A stretch of 64,000 nt of DNA from Chloroflexota bacterium (GCA_028287745.1 JAQBPB010000019.1:1-64000), one strand, 5' to 3'. Counted from the first letter of the stretch, positions 33,418 through 43,377 are shown. Program-made: numbers and translations. The notes: generated from the letters alone by a model not told the origin.

Positions 33418-34497
33418 TTACCTAACCTCCGCTTCCAGGTTTAGTTCGTGCCGGAGCTGTTCCCGCTGGCGCAGCATTCGAGGCGTTAATTTTTCAAAGA
33501 TATTATTGAACATGCCATCAGGGCCGGGGGTAGGATGGTTGTAAGCAATTTCGGCCTGCTCGTTGACGTGATTTTCAACTTCTTGCAGCATGGCCTTATC
33601 TTTAGCTTCGTCCCAGACGCCTTGCTCCACCAGGTAACTTTTAAGGCGCCGGGTCGGGTCGAGTCCCATCCAGTATTCGACCTCTTTAGGGTCGCGGTAG
33701 CGCGTCGGGTCATCGGCGGTAGTGTGGGCGCCATGACGGTAAGTGATGGCTTCAACCAGGGTGGGGCCTTCGCCGGACCTGGCCCGTTCGACCGCTTCGC
33801 GCATTACGCTGTAGCAGGCCAGCACGTCGTTACCGTCCACCAGGCGGCCGGGCATTCCGAAACCTACCGCCCGGTCCACCAGGTATTTGGCGGCGCTCTG
33901 GTGGCTGCGCGGCGTGCTGATGGCCCAGCCGTTATTTACAATTACAATCACGGCGGGCGCTTTGAATACACCGGCAAAGTTCAGGGCTTCGTTGAAGTCG
34001 CCTTCGCTGGTCGCGCCATCGCCGACACCGATCATGGTTACGGCATTTTCTTTTTTAATCCGGGAAGCCATCGCGAGGCCGACCCCGTGCAGGGTCTGGG
34101 TAGCCAGCACAATCTGGTAAGGCAGGCAGCGTTTATCGGGACCGACTAAATCGGGGGCAACAGAAAAACCGCGAGTGTAATAAAAGAGGGCTGACATCGG
34201 GTAGCCCTTGGCCATATAGGCCCCGGAGTCCCGGTAAGACCCCACCATCCAGTCCTGGGGTTGAAGGGGCGCTCCCATGCCAATGGCGGTTGCTTCCTGG
34301 CCGTTTAAGGGTCCCCAGGTAGTCGAACGGCCCTGGCGCTGTAAGGCGACCGTTTTATTGGAAAAATAGCGGATTTCCCACATCAGGCGGTACCACTCCA
34401 GCAGCTTCTGGTCGGTAAGCCCTTCTGGCATGGCACCCTGCATTTTGCCGGTCGGGTCCATTATCTGGTAAGGTATCTCCAGCTCGTCATTGCGCAT
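33418..34497 (-). CDS. pyruvate/branched-chain alpha-ketoacid dehydrogenase E1 alpha subunit
   Basis: 359 residues from ATG at 34497, supported by GGGAAGGA six bases upstream; the ATG at 34521 would include the ribosome site. Thiamin diphosphate motif GDGATSEGDFNEALNFAG...NN, phosphorylation-loop-like segment YRHGAHTTADDPTRYR, and N-terminal GQEATAIGMG. Sequence features are compatible with Gram-positive/Thermus-type PdhA as well as with BkdA, so the substrate is not settled. First gene of the operon alpha-beta-E2-E3, divergent from gcvT. Confidence 0.92.
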   Translation of the reverse strand: MRNDELEIPYQIMDPTGKMQGAMPEGLTDQKLLEWYRLMWEIRYFSNKTVALQRQGRSTTWGPLNGQEATAIGMGAPLQPQDWMVGSYRDSGAYMAKGYPMSALFYYTRGFSVAPDLVGPDKRCLPYQIVLATQTLHGVGLAMASRIKKENAVTMIGVGDGATSEGDFNEALNFAGVFKAPAVIVIVNNGWAISTPRSHQSAAKYLVDRAVGFGMPGRLVDGNDVLACYSVMREAVERARSGEGPTLVEAITYRHGAHTTADDPTRYRDPKEVEYWMGLDPTRRLKSYLVEQGVWDEAKDKAMLQEVENHVNEQAEIAYNHPTPGPDGMFNNIFEKLTPRMLRQREQLRHELNLEAEVR

Positions 34498-34926
34498 GAA
34501 CAATCCTTCCCTTTTCGTCACTTTATGAAAGGTATTTATTTAGTTTAGCAGCATTACTGTGCTAATTACCATTATATCACTATTGCTTCCGGTGTAAATC
34601 TTATCCTATGAGAAAAAGAACGCAACCCCGGTTTAATAACTTTTTAGAAGGTATACCAATTTATTAGGCATATTGCAAAGATTTACCCTTTTACCGAAGG
34701 TATTTCCGGATATATGGCAGGTAATGTTATAATCAGCAGGAATTAAACGGGACCGTACAAGAAGTATGATTCGGGATTTTGGGAAAGACCGCTTAAAGGT
34801 CTGGCAATCAACAAGAAGCAGTTCCGGGCTATCTTGATTGACTCAGGTCGGTAAGGCCGTTAAAATACCCAACGTATCTACAGCTCCCTTAATAACAGGT
34901 GGATTAGTAGAAAAGGAACTGCTCAC
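34498..34926. promoter_or_regulatory. divergent control region between the dehydrogenase and gcv operons
   Basis: About 430 bases. For gcvT, an extended -10 TGTTATAAT lies at 34725-34733 without a good -35, giving a leader of roughly 185 bases. The leader contains AGACC...GGTCT at about 34785-34802 and other short stems. I looked for the glycine riboswitch core and did not find it. AAAGGA precedes the gcvT ATG. The minus-strand promoter was not resolved. Confidence 0.45.
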
Positions 34927-36066
34927 ATGACTCAGGCTCATAATGCCTTAAATAAGACGCCACTCTATGACGTTCATAAACAACTCAACGCCAGGTTGAT
35001 CGAATTCGGCGGCTGGTTGATGCCGGTCCAGTACAGCGGCATTATCGAGGAACATAAGGCCGTCCGCAACGCAGCCGGGCTGTTCGACCTCAGCCATATG
35101 GGTGAGATTGAGGTCAGCGGCCACCAGGCCCTTCAATTCCTCCAGTATGTCACTACAAACGATGTTTCCAAACTGGTCGAATGGCAGGCCCATTACACTT
35201 TTATGCTTTACCCGGACGGCGGCATTGTAGACGACCTGATTGTCTATCGCCAGCCGGATAAATATCTCCTGGTCGTCAACGCCTCCAATATTCAAAAAGA
35301 TCTGCTCTGGTTAAAAGAAACCCAGACCCTCAAAGGTTTCGACCTGACCATTCGCGACCGCTCCTGGGCGACCGGTCTTATTTCCATCCAGGGTCCGAAA
35401 GCCTTAGAAATTCTCCAGCCTCACGTCAATATTGACCTGAACGAAATCAACTATTACCATTTTACCCAGGGCCAGGTCGGTGACGCGCCCGGCTTGATTG
35501 CCCGCACCGGCTATACCGGTGAAGATGGTTTTGAGCTTTTCGTAAACCGGGTATATACCGAGAAGGTCTGGAACCTGATCATGGAAGCCGGTAAAGACCA
35601 GGGCTTGCTGCCGGTTGGCCTGGGTGCCCGCGATACTTTGCGGTTGGAAGCCAAAATGGCCCTCTACGGCAACGATATAGACGCCGGGACCAATCCCCTT
35701 GACGCCGGGTTAGCCTGGGCGGTCAAGCTGGATAAAGGCGATTTCTGCGGCAAGCGGTCGCTCCTGCCAGTCAAACAGGCCGGGCCGAAACGCAAGCTGG
35801 TTGGCTTTGAGGTCAAGGATAAAGCGATTGCCCGGCACGGTTACCCGGTGGCAAAAGACGGCCAGATGGTCGGTAAAGTTACCAGCGGCGCGCCTTCCCC
35901 GACCCTGGGCAAGAATATTGGCCTGGCCTATGTGCCTGCCGATATGAGCGCGGTCGGCACCGAGCTGGATGTTATTATCCGGGATAAGACTTACAAAATC
36001 GAAGTGGTTAAAACCCCTTTTTACACCCGGCCCGGCAAAGCCAAAAAAGCACCGGAGAAAAATTAA
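34927..36066 (+). CDS. gcvT: glycine cleavage system T protein (aminomethyltransferase)
   Basis: 379 residues. Transfers the aminomethyl carbon from lipoyl-GcvH to tetrahydrofolate, releasing ammonia. Typical segments: ARLIEFGGWLMPVQYSGI, AGLFDLSHMGEIEV, IARTGYTGEDGFEL (folate site), LGARDTLRLEAKMALYGND and a C-terminal barrel with VTSGAPSPTLGKNIGLAYV. A lysine-rich tail ends the protein. gcvH follows after 141 bases. Confidence 0.95.
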   Translation: MTQAHNALNKTPLYDVHKQLNARLIEFGGWLMPVQYSGIIEEHKAVRNAAGLFDLSHMGEIEVSGHQALQFLQYVTTNDVSKLVEWQAHYTFMLYPDGGIVDDLIVYRQPDKYLLVVNASNIQKDLLWLKETQTLKGFDLTIRDRSWATGLISIQGPKALEILQPHVNIDLNEINYYHFTQGQVGDAPGLIARTGYTGEDGFELFVNRVYTEKVWNLIMEAGKDQGLLPVGLGARDTLRLEAKMALYGNDIDAGTNPLDAGLAWAVKLDKGDFCGKRSLLPVKQAGPKRKLVGFEVKDKAIARHGYPVAKDGQMVGKVTSGAPSPTLGKNIGLAYVPADMSAVGTELDVIIRDKTYKIEVVKTPFYTRPGKAKKAPEKN

Positions 36067-36207
36067 GTTAAACTCTTCCGGATAGGTCTGACCTGTAAGA
36101 AGCAACGGAATGATTTTTGCGGGGTAGAAGTTCGTCAGCAATTGTGTCACCTGGATATCTGGATAATAAATAAGACCAGACGAGAAATTTAGCAAAGGAG
36201 AATATGA

Positions 36208-36588
36208 ATGGAATTTCCTGCAGAACTTAAGTATAGCAAAGAGCACGAGTGGGTCCGTCTTGAGGGTGATGTCGCCGTTATCGGTATCACTGAATTTGCC
36301 CAGGATGAATTGGGCGATATTGTCTACGTTGAGCAGCCTAAAGTCGGCGATGAAGTCCGGCAGAACAGCCAATTCGGTGTTGTTGAATCGGTCAAGACCG
36401 TTTCCGACCTGTACAGCCCTGTATCGGGCGAAGTAGTAGAAGTAAACGATGATGTTACCAGCAGTCCGGAACATATCAATAAAGACCCTTATGGGGCCGG
36501 TTGGATCATCAAGGTTAAAGTCAGCGACACCGCTGAACTAGACAGCCTGTTGTCCGCCGCCGACTACAAAGAAATGATCGGCCAATAA
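36208..36588 (+). CDS. gcvH: glycine cleavage system H protein
   Basis: 126 residues, the lipoyl carrier that shuttles the aminomethyl group between P, T and L proteins. Lipoyl-Lys63 lies in GVVESVKTVSDLYSPVSG; LKYSKEHEWVR and NKDPYGAGWIIKVK are also diagnostic. AAGGAG precedes the ATG. A hairpin with T tract follows the gene, so P-protein genes may be partly independent. Confidence 0.96.
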   Translation: MEFPAELKYSKEHEWVRLEGDVAVIGITEFAQDELGDIVYVEQPKVGDEVRQNSQFGVVESVKTVSDLYSPVSGEVVEVNDDVTSSPEHINKDPYGAGWIIKVKVSDTAELDSLLSAADYKEMIGQ

Positions 36589-36638
36589 TATCAAGAGCAG
36601 TCAAAGCGGCACCATCGGCTTAGTCAGGGCTTAAGTCA

Positions 36639-36673
36639 AACCAGGCATTTTAAAAGGTCCTGGTTGTCTTTTT
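36639..36673 (+). terminator. terminator or attenuating hairpin after gcvH
   Basis: AACCAGG (36639-36645) pairs with CCTGGTT (36659-36665), with AAAAGG/TTTTAA-type inner pairing possible, followed by GTCTTTTT. Probably partial termination between gcvH and gcvPA. Confidence 0.55.
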
Positions 36674-36754
36674 CCTACTTGGTCTTGAAACCGGCCGGTT
36701 GGGCCGGCTGCTAAAGATTGCTCTTCCATTTAAAAGCAGGTAGACAAAACTTCA

Positions 36755-38068
36755 ATGAATTATATTGCTCATTCGGACGCTGAACGCGCCGAAATGCTCG
36801 AAAGCCTTGGCATAAAATCGGTGGAAGAACTTTTTGAAGTTGTTCCACGCCACGTGCGCTTTCCCGAACTGAAACTTCCCAAAGCCCTTTCGGAATTGGA
36901 AGTTACCCGGCTCATGTCGGAACTGGGCAACCAGAATACCAACGTCCTCAGCCACCCCTGTTTCCTCGGTGCCGGGGCCTACCGCCATTATGTACCCAGT
37001 GTAATCGGTCACCTGGCGGGCCGGTCCGAGTTCTTTACCGCCTACACTCCTTACCAGCCGGAAGTTAGCCAGGGTACTCTGCAGGTTATCTATGAATTCC
37101 AGACCATGATGGGCGAACTGTACAATATGGACATCGCCAACGCTTCGATGTACGACGGGGCCAGCGCCCTGGCCGAAGCCGCCATTATGGCTGTTAACGT
37201 GACCGGCCGCAAAAAGATAGTGATGCCCCGGACCATTCACCCTGACTCGCGGGCGCTGGTACGGACCTATACCGAGCCGCAGGGCATTGTAATCGAAGAA
37301 TACGCCACGGCTGAAGAAGCCATGAAGTACGTGGACGACAAGACCGCCGCCCTGTTGGTCCAGCAGCCTGACTTCCTGGGCCAGATCCTGGAACTGCAAA
37401 AGCTGTCCGATGCCACCCACGCCCAGAAGGCGCTGTTCGTAGTTTCGGCCTACCCGACCGCGATGGGCCTGCTCAAGCCTCCCGGAGATTATGGGGCCGA
37501 TATTGTCGTTGGAGAGGGCCAGCCCCTGGGCATGACCTTATCTTTCGGCGGGCCGTATGTCGGCATTTTTACCTGCCGTAACGAATATATCCGGCAACTG
37601 CCGGGCCGCATCGTCGGGCAAGCTCTTGATAAAAACGGCAAGCCGGGTTATGTATTGACCTTGCGAACCCGCGAGCAGGACATTCGCCGCGAGAAAGCGA
37701 CCTCGAATATCTGTACCAACGAAGGCTTGATCGCCCTGATTGTGACGATCTATCTTTCCGCGATGGGTAAACAGGGGCTGCGCCAGGTGGCTGAGCAGAG
37801 CTACCATAAGGCTCATTATGCCGCCGCCGAAATCGCCAAAATCCCCGGTTATGAACTGGTCTTTGACGGTCCCTTCTTTAACGAGTTTGTGGTGCGCTGC
37901 AAGTCGGTTGAAAAGGTCCAGGCCGCTTGCCAGGAAGCCGGAATTATCGGCGGTTATGCCCTGAGCGAAGTTTACTCTGACATGGCCGACTGCCTGCTCT
38001 TCTGCTGTACCGAGATGAATACCCGCGAAGAAATTGACCGGCTGGTTGCAGTACTGGGCCAGATTTAA
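36755..38068 (+). CDS. gcvPA: glycine dehydrogenase (decarboxylating) subunit 1
   Basis: 437 residues, the N-terminal half of the P protein in organisms with a split enzyme. It has the PLP-fold type I architecture without the PLP lysine, which is in GcvPB. Diagnostic segments: PELKLPKALSELE, CFLGAGAYRHYVPSV, YTPYQPEVSQGTLQ, NASMYDGASALAEA and EKATSNICTNEGL. It decarboxylates glycine together with GcvPB. A methyltransferase gene separates it from gcvPB. Confidence 0.95.
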   Translation: MNYIAHSDAERAEMLESLGIKSVEELFEVVPRHVRFPELKLPKALSELEVTRLMSELGNQNTNVLSHPCFLGAGAYRHYVPSVIGHLAGRSEFFTAYTPYQPEVSQGTLQVIYEFQTMMGELYNMDIANASMYDGASALAEAAIMAVNVTGRKKIVMPRTIHPDSRALVRTYTEPQGIVIEEYATAEEAMKYVDDKTAALLVQQPDFLGQILELQKLSDATHAQKALFVVSAYPTAMGLLKPPGDYGADIVVGEGQPLGMTLSFGGPYVGIFTCRNEYIRQLPGRIVGQALDKNGKPGYVLTLRTREQDIRREKATSNICTNEGLIALIVTIYLSAMGKQGLRQVAEQSYHKAHYAAAEIAKIPGYELVFDGPFFNEFVVRCKSVEKVQAACQEAGIIGGYALSEVYSDMADCLLFCCTEMNTREEIDRLVAVLGQI

Positions 38069-38083
38069 GCTATAAGGCGTAAT

Positions 38084-38935
38084 ATGACTTTTGATGGCGA
38101 CCTCCTGGAAGACCCAGACCAGGACGATGAGGAGGACGAGGAAGAAGCGGCGGTAGACAATTACGACCGTATAGCTTACTACTACGACCTCGAATACAGC
38201 CGGAACCACCAGGGCTTGCGCTTTTTTCACGAAATGGCCCGCCGGGCCGGGACAAAAGCGCGTATCCTGGAAGTGGCTTGCGGCAGCGGTCGGGTCAGCC
38301 ATCCATTGCTCATGGCAGGCTTTAAGGTTACCGGGTTAGACCTTTCGGAAGAGATGTTAAAGCTGGCCCGGAAGAAGCTGGAAGGCGCTTCGGAAGACGT
38401 CCGCCAGCGGGCCCGCTATGTCCAGGGAGATATGCGTGACCTGACCGCTACACTGGGTAAAGAAGAATTTGACCTGATTTTTATCGCGATAAATTCTTTC
38501 CAGCACCTGCGGACCCAGGCTGACCAACTGGCCTGCCTGCAATCTATTCGCAAGCATGTCGCTCCGGCCGGGCGCTTTATCATTGATGTCTTTAACCCTG
38601 AAGACAAAGAAAGCTACCCGTCGGACGGGCGTATGGAATACACCGGGGCTTCTTATAACCCGCTTAACCATAGCCAGGTCCATACATTTTTAAGCACTTT
38701 GGCTCATCCGGCAGAGCAAAAACGGGTTTATCATTACTTTTATGATGAAACTTACCCGGACGGTAGCGTTAAACGGACGGTCAACCGCTTTATCCTGCGG
38801 TACCTTTACCGATTTGAGCTACAATTGCTGCTGGAAAGAGCCGGATTCTCGATAGAAGACCTTTATGGCAGTTACGACTTTGAAGAATACGGCGAAGGCA
38901 GCCCTAAATTACTTTATGTTTGCCGTCGTGGTTAA
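38084..38935 (+). CDS. class I SAM-dependent methyltransferase
   Basis: 283 residues. An acidic N-terminal tail (DPDQDDEEDEEEA) precedes the Rossmann methyltransferase core: motif I ILEVACGSGRVSHPLL, motif II acidic loop VTGLDLSEEML, motif III region YVQGDMRDL and motif IV FDLIFIAINSFQHL. The C-terminal half (RFILRYLYRFELQLLLERAGF) matches small-molecule methyltransferases. The substrate is unknown. It lies 15 bases after gcvPA and about 50 before gcvPB, clearly inside the gcv operon, so a link with one-carbon metabolism or glycine (for example N-methylation) is possible but unproven. Confidence 0.87.
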   Translation: MTFDGDLLEDPDQDDEEDEEEAAVDNYDRIAYYYDLEYSRNHQGLRFFHEMARRAGTKARILEVACGSGRVSHPLLMAGFKVTGLDLSEEMLKLARKKLEGASEDVRQRARYVQGDMRDLTATLGKEEFDLIFIAINSFQHLRTQADQLACLQSIRKHVAPAGRFIIDVFNPEDKESYPSDGRMEYTGASYNPLNHSQVHTFLSTLAHPAEQKRVYHYFYDETYPDGSVKRTVNRFILRYLYRFELQLLLERAGFSIEDLYGSYDFEEYGEGSPKLLYVCRRG

Positions 38936-38985
38936 CTGTGGCTTTTATTCTTAGACTTTTAAGCTAGTGACAGGAGTTGGGCCTG

Positions 38986-40452
38986 ATGATTGCCCCTTTG
39001 GAACCTTTGATTTATGACATCAGCCGGACTGGCCGGATCGGTTTTTCGCTTCCTGAACTGGATGTGCCCGAAACGGCTTTTCCGGCTGAACTGGAACGGG
39101 ACATTGATAGGCTGGGCCTGCCCGAAGTTAGCGAACTGGACGTAGTCCGCCACTTCACCCATTTATCGCGCTTGAACCACGCGATTGATATTGGTTTTTA
39201 CCCGCTTGGTTCCTGCACCATGAAGTATAACCCCAAGCTGAACGAAGATGTCGCCCGGATGCCCGGCTTCAACTGGATTCACCCCTTGCAGCCCGAAGCA
39301 ACTATCCAGGGCGCCCTGCGGGTCCAGTACGAATTACAAAATCTGCTGGCCGAGATTGCCGGGTTTGATGCGGTTACGCTTCAACCGGCCGCCGGGGCCC
39401 AGGGCGAACTGGTCGGCGTGCTGACCATCCGGGCCTATCACCAGGCTCGCGGTGATGTGAAGCGGACCAAAATTATAGTCCCGGATGCCGCTCACGGCAC
39501 TAACCCGGCGACCGCCGCCATGTGCGGCTACCAGGTAGTTACGGTTAAATCCGACAAACGCGGCAACGTGGACCTGGAACAACTGGCGAAACTGGTTGGG
39601 CCGGATACTGCCGGACTGATGCTGACCAACCCCAATACCCTGGGCCTCTTTGACGAGCACCTGCTAGAAGTCGCCGATATCGTCCACAAGGCGGGCGGCC
39701 TGATGTACGGTGACGGGGCGAACTTCAACGCTATCCTGGGCATCGTCAAGCCGGGTGAAGTTGGTTTCGACGTGATGCACATCAACCTGCACAAGACTTT
39801 CAGCACGCCTCACGGCGGCGGTGGTCCTGGCAGCGGCCCCGTCTGCGCCAAAGCGCACCTGGCACCTTACCTGCCAACTCCGCTGGTGGACAAAGAAACC
39901 AAAAACGGACAGGACCGCTTTTTCTTCCGCGAATTGCCGGATACGGTCGGCAAGGTTCGCTCGTTCTGGGGTAATTTCGGGATGCATGTCCGGGCTTACA
40001 CCTACATCCGGGTCCACGGCGCGAAAGGTTTGCGCGAGATCAGCGAAAACGCTGTCCTCAACGCCAACTATATTATGAACAAGCTGCGCGGTACCTATGA
40101 CCTGGCGTACGACCGGACCTGTATGCACGAATGCGTGTTGAGCGGCAAGAAGCAGAAGCAGAAATACGGGGTCCGGACCCTGGATATTGCCAAGCGCTTG
40201 CTCGACTTCGGTTACCACTCGCCCACGATTTACTTCCCCCTGATTGTGGAGGAAGCGATTATGATCGAGCCGACCGAAACCGAAAGCAAGACGACCCTGG
40301 ACCAGTTCATTGATACTATGCTCCAGATCGCCCGCGAAGCTGAGGAAGACCCTGATTTGGTCAAGAACGCGCCGTACACGACGCCGGTCCTGCGCCTGGA
40401 CGAGGCTACTGCTGCCCGCAAGCCCCAGATCAGGTTCCGCTGTTTCGGCTAG
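38986..40452 (+). CDS. gcvPB: glycine dehydrogenase (decarboxylating) subunit 2
   Basis: 488 residues from ATG at 38986, with CAGGAG nine bases upstream; a TTG at 38977 abuts the ribosome site and is unlikely. It carries the PLP lysine in [20 protein letters not shown]. Other hallmarks are [37 protein letters not shown] and [14 protein letters not shown]. It forms the P protein with GcvPA. A strong terminator follows at 40479-40530, ending the operon. Confidence 0.95.
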   Translation: MIAPLEPLIYDISRTGRIGFSLPELDVPETAFPAELERDIDRLGLPEVSELDVVRHFTHLSRLNHAIDIGFYPLGSCTMKYNPKLNEDVARMPGFNWIHPLQPEATIQGALRVQYELQNLLAEIAGFDAVTLQPAAGAQGELVGVLTIRAYHQARGDVKRTKIIVPDAAHGTNPATAAMCGYQVVTVKSDKRGNVDLEQLAKLVGPDTAGLMLTNPNTLGLFDEHLLEVADIVHKAGGLMYGDGANFNAILGIVKPGEVGFDVMHINLHKTFSTPHGGGGPGSGPVCAKAHLAPYLPTPLVDKETKNGQDRFFFRELPDTVGKVRSFWGNFGMHVRAYTYIRVHGAKGLREISENAVLNANYIMNKLRGTYDLAYDRTCMHECVLSGKKQKQKYGVRTLDIAKRLLDFGYHSPTIYFPLIVEEAIMIEPTETESKTTLDQFIDTMLQIAREAEEDPDLVKNAPYTTPVLRLDEATAARKPQIRFRCFG

Positions 40453-40478
40453 AATTTAGTTCTTAGAAAAGTTTTAAG

Positions 40479-40530
40479 AGAAAAGGGTTTGAAACCTGTG
40501 GTTTATGGCACAGGTTTCAAACCCTTTTCT
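40479..40530 (+). terminator. strong intrinsic terminator of the gcv operon
   Basis: Perfect 22-bp stem (40479-40500 with 40509-40530) with loop GTTTATGG and T-rich 3' arm, 26 bases past gcvPB. Confidence 0.85.
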
Positions 40531-40702
40531 TCTACTATACCCGGTAACTTTTACAAACTCTTAACAACCCCCTAATCCTGCCTTTACATTACTCGAATAT
40601 GCTAGAATGGAACAGTTATAATGTTTCCTCTAAGAGTCAAAAGAGGGGAAACCCTTTAATTACAAATCTTTAAATCACTTTCAATGGAGAACCCGCCTAC
40701 CG

Positions 40703-41320
40703 ATGAGCTATCACCAATACGGACTTTACCTGATCCCGCCCCCCCACCTGCTGCACCCAATCGGGCTGGCTCACCAGTTAATGAAGACTGAATTCAATTC
40801 CCGGATTGCCGGGGCGTTTATGGTCCACTGTACTGTTAAAGGTTTCTTTAAACTGGCCGATGGCGCTACTCCGGCCGATTTTACCCCGGCCCTGGACGAC
40901 CTGTTTGAGCGGACCCCTGCTTTCCAGACCGCACTTACCGGCCTGCTTGACATAAACCGGGGCGAAGGAAAATCCAGCATTTTGCTCGGTATGGACCTTA
41001 CCCGGGCTTTCCACGATTTGCATAATGCGGTCTGGGAGGTGGTTCAGCCCTACATCGCACCGGATTGCCTTTTTTCGCCGGTCGAACCGGCCGGGCCGAA
41101 CTTCCTGCCTCATATTACAGTGGCCCAGTGGGATGCTCCGTCCGACCCGGGATTACACGCGCAACTTGCCGGGCTTTGCCAGTACATCTATGATACTTCC
41201 CTCAAAGGCGCTTTCCGGGCGAGCGACCTGCAGTTGATTGAATTTTATTCGGAAGATTGGGCCGGTAATTGGTGGGAAACTCTGCGCTTTAAGCACTTAA
41301 AGGGCTGGCAGCTGGCCTAG
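40703..41320 (+). CDS. 2H phosphoesterase superfamily protein (2'-5' RNA ligase-like)
   Basis: 205 residues. Two HxT motifs about 95 residues apart define the 2H fold: His42-Cys-Thr44 in HCTVKG and His137-Ile-Thr139 in HITVAQ. Members hydrolyse or form 2'-phosphodiester and cyclic phosphate bonds in RNA or nucleotides. Length and spacing fit LigT-like proteins. No RNA-repair partner is nearby. A -10-like TATAAT lies at 40617-40622, about 80 bases before the start. Function beyond the fold is open. Confidence 0.82.
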   Translation: MSYHQYGLYLIPPPHLLHPIGLAHQLMKTEFNSRIAGAFMVHCTVKGFFKLADGATPADFTPALDDLFERTPAFQTALTGLLDINRGEGKSSILLGMDLTRAFHDLHNAVWEVVQPYIAPDCLFSPVEPAGPNFLPHITVAQWDAPSDPGLHAQLAGLCQYIYDTSLKGAFRASDLQLIEFYSEDWAGNWWETLRFKHLKGWQLA

Positions 41321-41368
41321 GACGCAGGACGGATACCGTTAAACGCGCCCCGGCCTTCGTCATAGGGA

Positions 41369-41397
41369 TTCAACTTTGAACAAATCTGGTTTATAAT
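41369..41397 (+). promoter_or_regulatory. promoter of the orphan histidine kinase gene
   Basis: TTCAAC at 41369-41374, 17-base spacer, TATAAT at 41392-41397. Confidence 0.6.
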
Positions 41398-41475
41398 AGG
41401 TTCAAGGTTAAACGTTACTTGTTTGCGAATTTTAACGTTATCCGTTCCGTGAAATTGAAAGGCCCGGGCAAGATT

Positions 41476-43116
41476 ATGGTCGTATCCGGTAAAGTAAAAG
41501 GCTGGCGTCTCAGCACTAAACTGATCATTACCTACTCTTTTGTAGCTTTGATTGCGGTTGCCGCTGCGGTAGGGGTTGCCTTGCCGCTTTTGCAGCGCTA
41601 CCAGGATGACCAGGTCAAGGAGGAGCGCCAGCGCACTATAGTTGAAGACGGCCAGCGGCTGGCTACGCTATACGCCCTTTTTCAGAATGCCAAAACCTCG
41701 CCCTTCGCGGAATACCTGGCAGTGAATCCTGGTGCGGTGGTTAAAAACCGCAAGTGGCCGGACGCTCCGCCGGTTGAACAGGTTCGCCAGCGGTTTTTTG
41801 ACTTTATCCAGGGAAACGGCCGGTTGCTGGTCATTACCGAACGCGACCAGGAAGTAATGGTTGATACCGAAGCGGACCCCAAAGCCTCTCTATTGGGTAA
41901 TGTTGTCATATTCACCCGGACCGTCCAACCGGCCGGGACTGTCAACGGCCGCCTTGAAGCAACCATTACCACTTCCGGTGGTCGTAATTACACGCTGGTC
42001 TGGCGGCCTTCAGCTCGTGAAACCGCGCCAAACCTTTTTGGCCTGACAAACCAGGGTTTGCCGCAACCTTATATCCTGGCCCTGGTTGTGCCGGAAATCC
42101 CGGCGCACGAGGTCTGGCAGGATTTATCCCTCATTCTGGCCGGGGCGGGCTTTGTCGCTTTGCTGGTGGCTTCCCTGGCCGGGTTCCTGCTGGCCCGTAG
42201 CCTGACCCGGCCGCTGGTGCGCCTGACCGAAGCCAGCCAGGCGGTGGCCCGGGGTGATTACGGACAGCGCGTCCAGCCCGAAGGCGGTTACGAGCTGACG
42301 CGCCTGGCTGAAACCTTTAACCAGATGACCTATAACGTGGATAAATCTCAGCGCATGCAGCGCCAGCTTATTGCCAATGTTTCGCACGAGTTAAAAACGC
42401 CCCTGACCAGTATCCAGGGTTTTTCCCAGGCCATGCTGGACGGCGTGCTGCGCCGCCCCGAAGACTTTGCGCGTCCGGCCGAAATTATTTCGCACGAAAC
42501 GGCCCGCATGATCCGGCTGGTCAATGGGCTGCTGGACCTCTCGAAACTTGAAAGCGGTCAGGCCGCTTTACGCCTTCGCGAACTGGATTTAGCCGAGGTG
42601 CTGGAGACATGTGTGGATAGTTTCGCGCCCCAGGCCAGCTCTAACCAGATCCGGCTGCAGGCCGACTTTAATTCGCCGCTCAAGCTTAATGGCGACCCTG
42701 ACCGGCTTAACCAGGTCTTTAGTAATTTAATCCATAATGCTCTTAAATATACCCCGGCCGGAGGAACTATCCGGATTGCGGCTTACCCTTACGACCCGAA
42801 TATAATAGTTTCCGTGACCGATAGCGGCGAAGGTATTCCGGCCGCCGACTTACCAAACATTTTCGAGCGGTTCTACCAGTCCGATAAATCGCGCCGCAGG
42901 GACCTGGCGGACGAGGGCACCGGGCTGGGACTGGCAATCAGCCGGGAAATTATCCAGGCTCACGGTGGGAAAATTGAAGCGGCCAGCGAGCTAAATAAAG
43001 GCAGCCGGTTTACAATTATTTTGCCCGGCATTCCTAAAGCAGTCATTCATGACCGCAAGACCGAACCTCTTAAAGCCCTGCCACCCAGGAACGTTGAATT
43101 TGTTAACAACAAGTAA
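41476..43116 (+). CDS. orphan membrane sensor histidine kinase
   Basis: About 546 residues from ATG at 41476; in-frame TTG (41419) and GTG (41449) are alternatives and no start has an obvious ribosome site. Membrane helix 1 (LIITYSFVALIAVAAAVGVAL), an extracytoplasmic sensor domain of about 170 residues, helix 2 (LSLILAGAGFVALLVASLAGFLLA), HAMP (RSLTRPLVRLTEA), HisKA with NVSHELKTPLTSIQGF, and HATPase_c with NLIHNALKYTPAG, VTDSGEGIP and GTGLGLAIS. No response regulator gene is adjacent. A shared bidirectional terminator follows. Confidence 0.92.
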   Translation: MVVSGKVKGWRLSTKLIITYSFVALIAVAAAVGVALPLLQRYQDDQVKEERQRTIVEDGQRLATLYALFQNAKTSPFAEYLAVNPGAVVKNRKWPDAPPVEQVRQRFFDFIQGNGRLLVITERDQEVMVDTEADPKASLLGNVVIFTRTVQPAGTVNGRLEATITTSGGRNYTLVWRPSARETAPNLFGLTNQGLPQPYILALVVPEIPAHEVWQDLSLILAGAGFVALLVASLAGFLLARSLTRPLVRLTEASQAVARGDYGQRVQPEGGYELTRLAETFNQMTYNVDKSQRMQRQLIANVSHELKTPLTSIQGFSQAMLDGVLRRPEDFARPAEIISHETARMIRLVNGLLDLSKLESGQAALRLRELDLAEVLETCVDSFAPQASSNQIRLQADFNSPLKLNGDPDRLNQVFSNLIHNALKYTPAGGTIRIAAYPYDPNIIVSVTDSGEGIPAADLPNIFERFYQSDKSRRRDLADEGTGLGLAISREIIQAHGGKIEAASELNKGSRFTIILPGIPKAVIHDRKTEPLKALPPRNVEFVNNK

Positions 43117-43323
43117 CCAGCTTAGTAAAGTTAACAATTTCGTAACACTTTTTTAACCCACATTTTACACAAGAGATATACGATTTAGTATACCTACTTT
43201 ACGAACAAACAGAAATTTTTACCATTATTTATTTAGGATTTGCACAAATCCGCAAGCTCCTATCACACGAAGCAGAGCTGTTCCCAACTCCGATAGGGTA
43301 CGGCTCTTTATAATTTTAAAATT
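43117..43323. other. non-coding region downstream of the orphan kinase
   Basis: AT-rich. An imperfect hairpin around 43274-43312 (AGAGCTG facing CGGCTCT, then T-rich) may be the kinase terminator or a small RNA end. Nothing else recognised. Confidence 0.35.
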
Positions 43324-43362
43324 AAAAGTTCCCAGGTTTTAGTAATTAGCCTGGGAACTTTT
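43324..43362. terminator. bidirectional intrinsic terminator
   Basis: AAAAGTTCCCAGG (43324-43336) pairs perfectly with CCTGGGAACTTTT (43350-43362). It lies 16 bases beyond the stop of the minus-strand Lrp-like gene. Confidence 0.8.
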
Positions 43363-43377
43363 AGAATTATCTGTGAA

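Noticed and set aside
34740-34926. Glycine riboswitch before gcvT
   Set aside because: The characteristic paired GG-rich and CTCTCAGG-type aptamer segments are not present.
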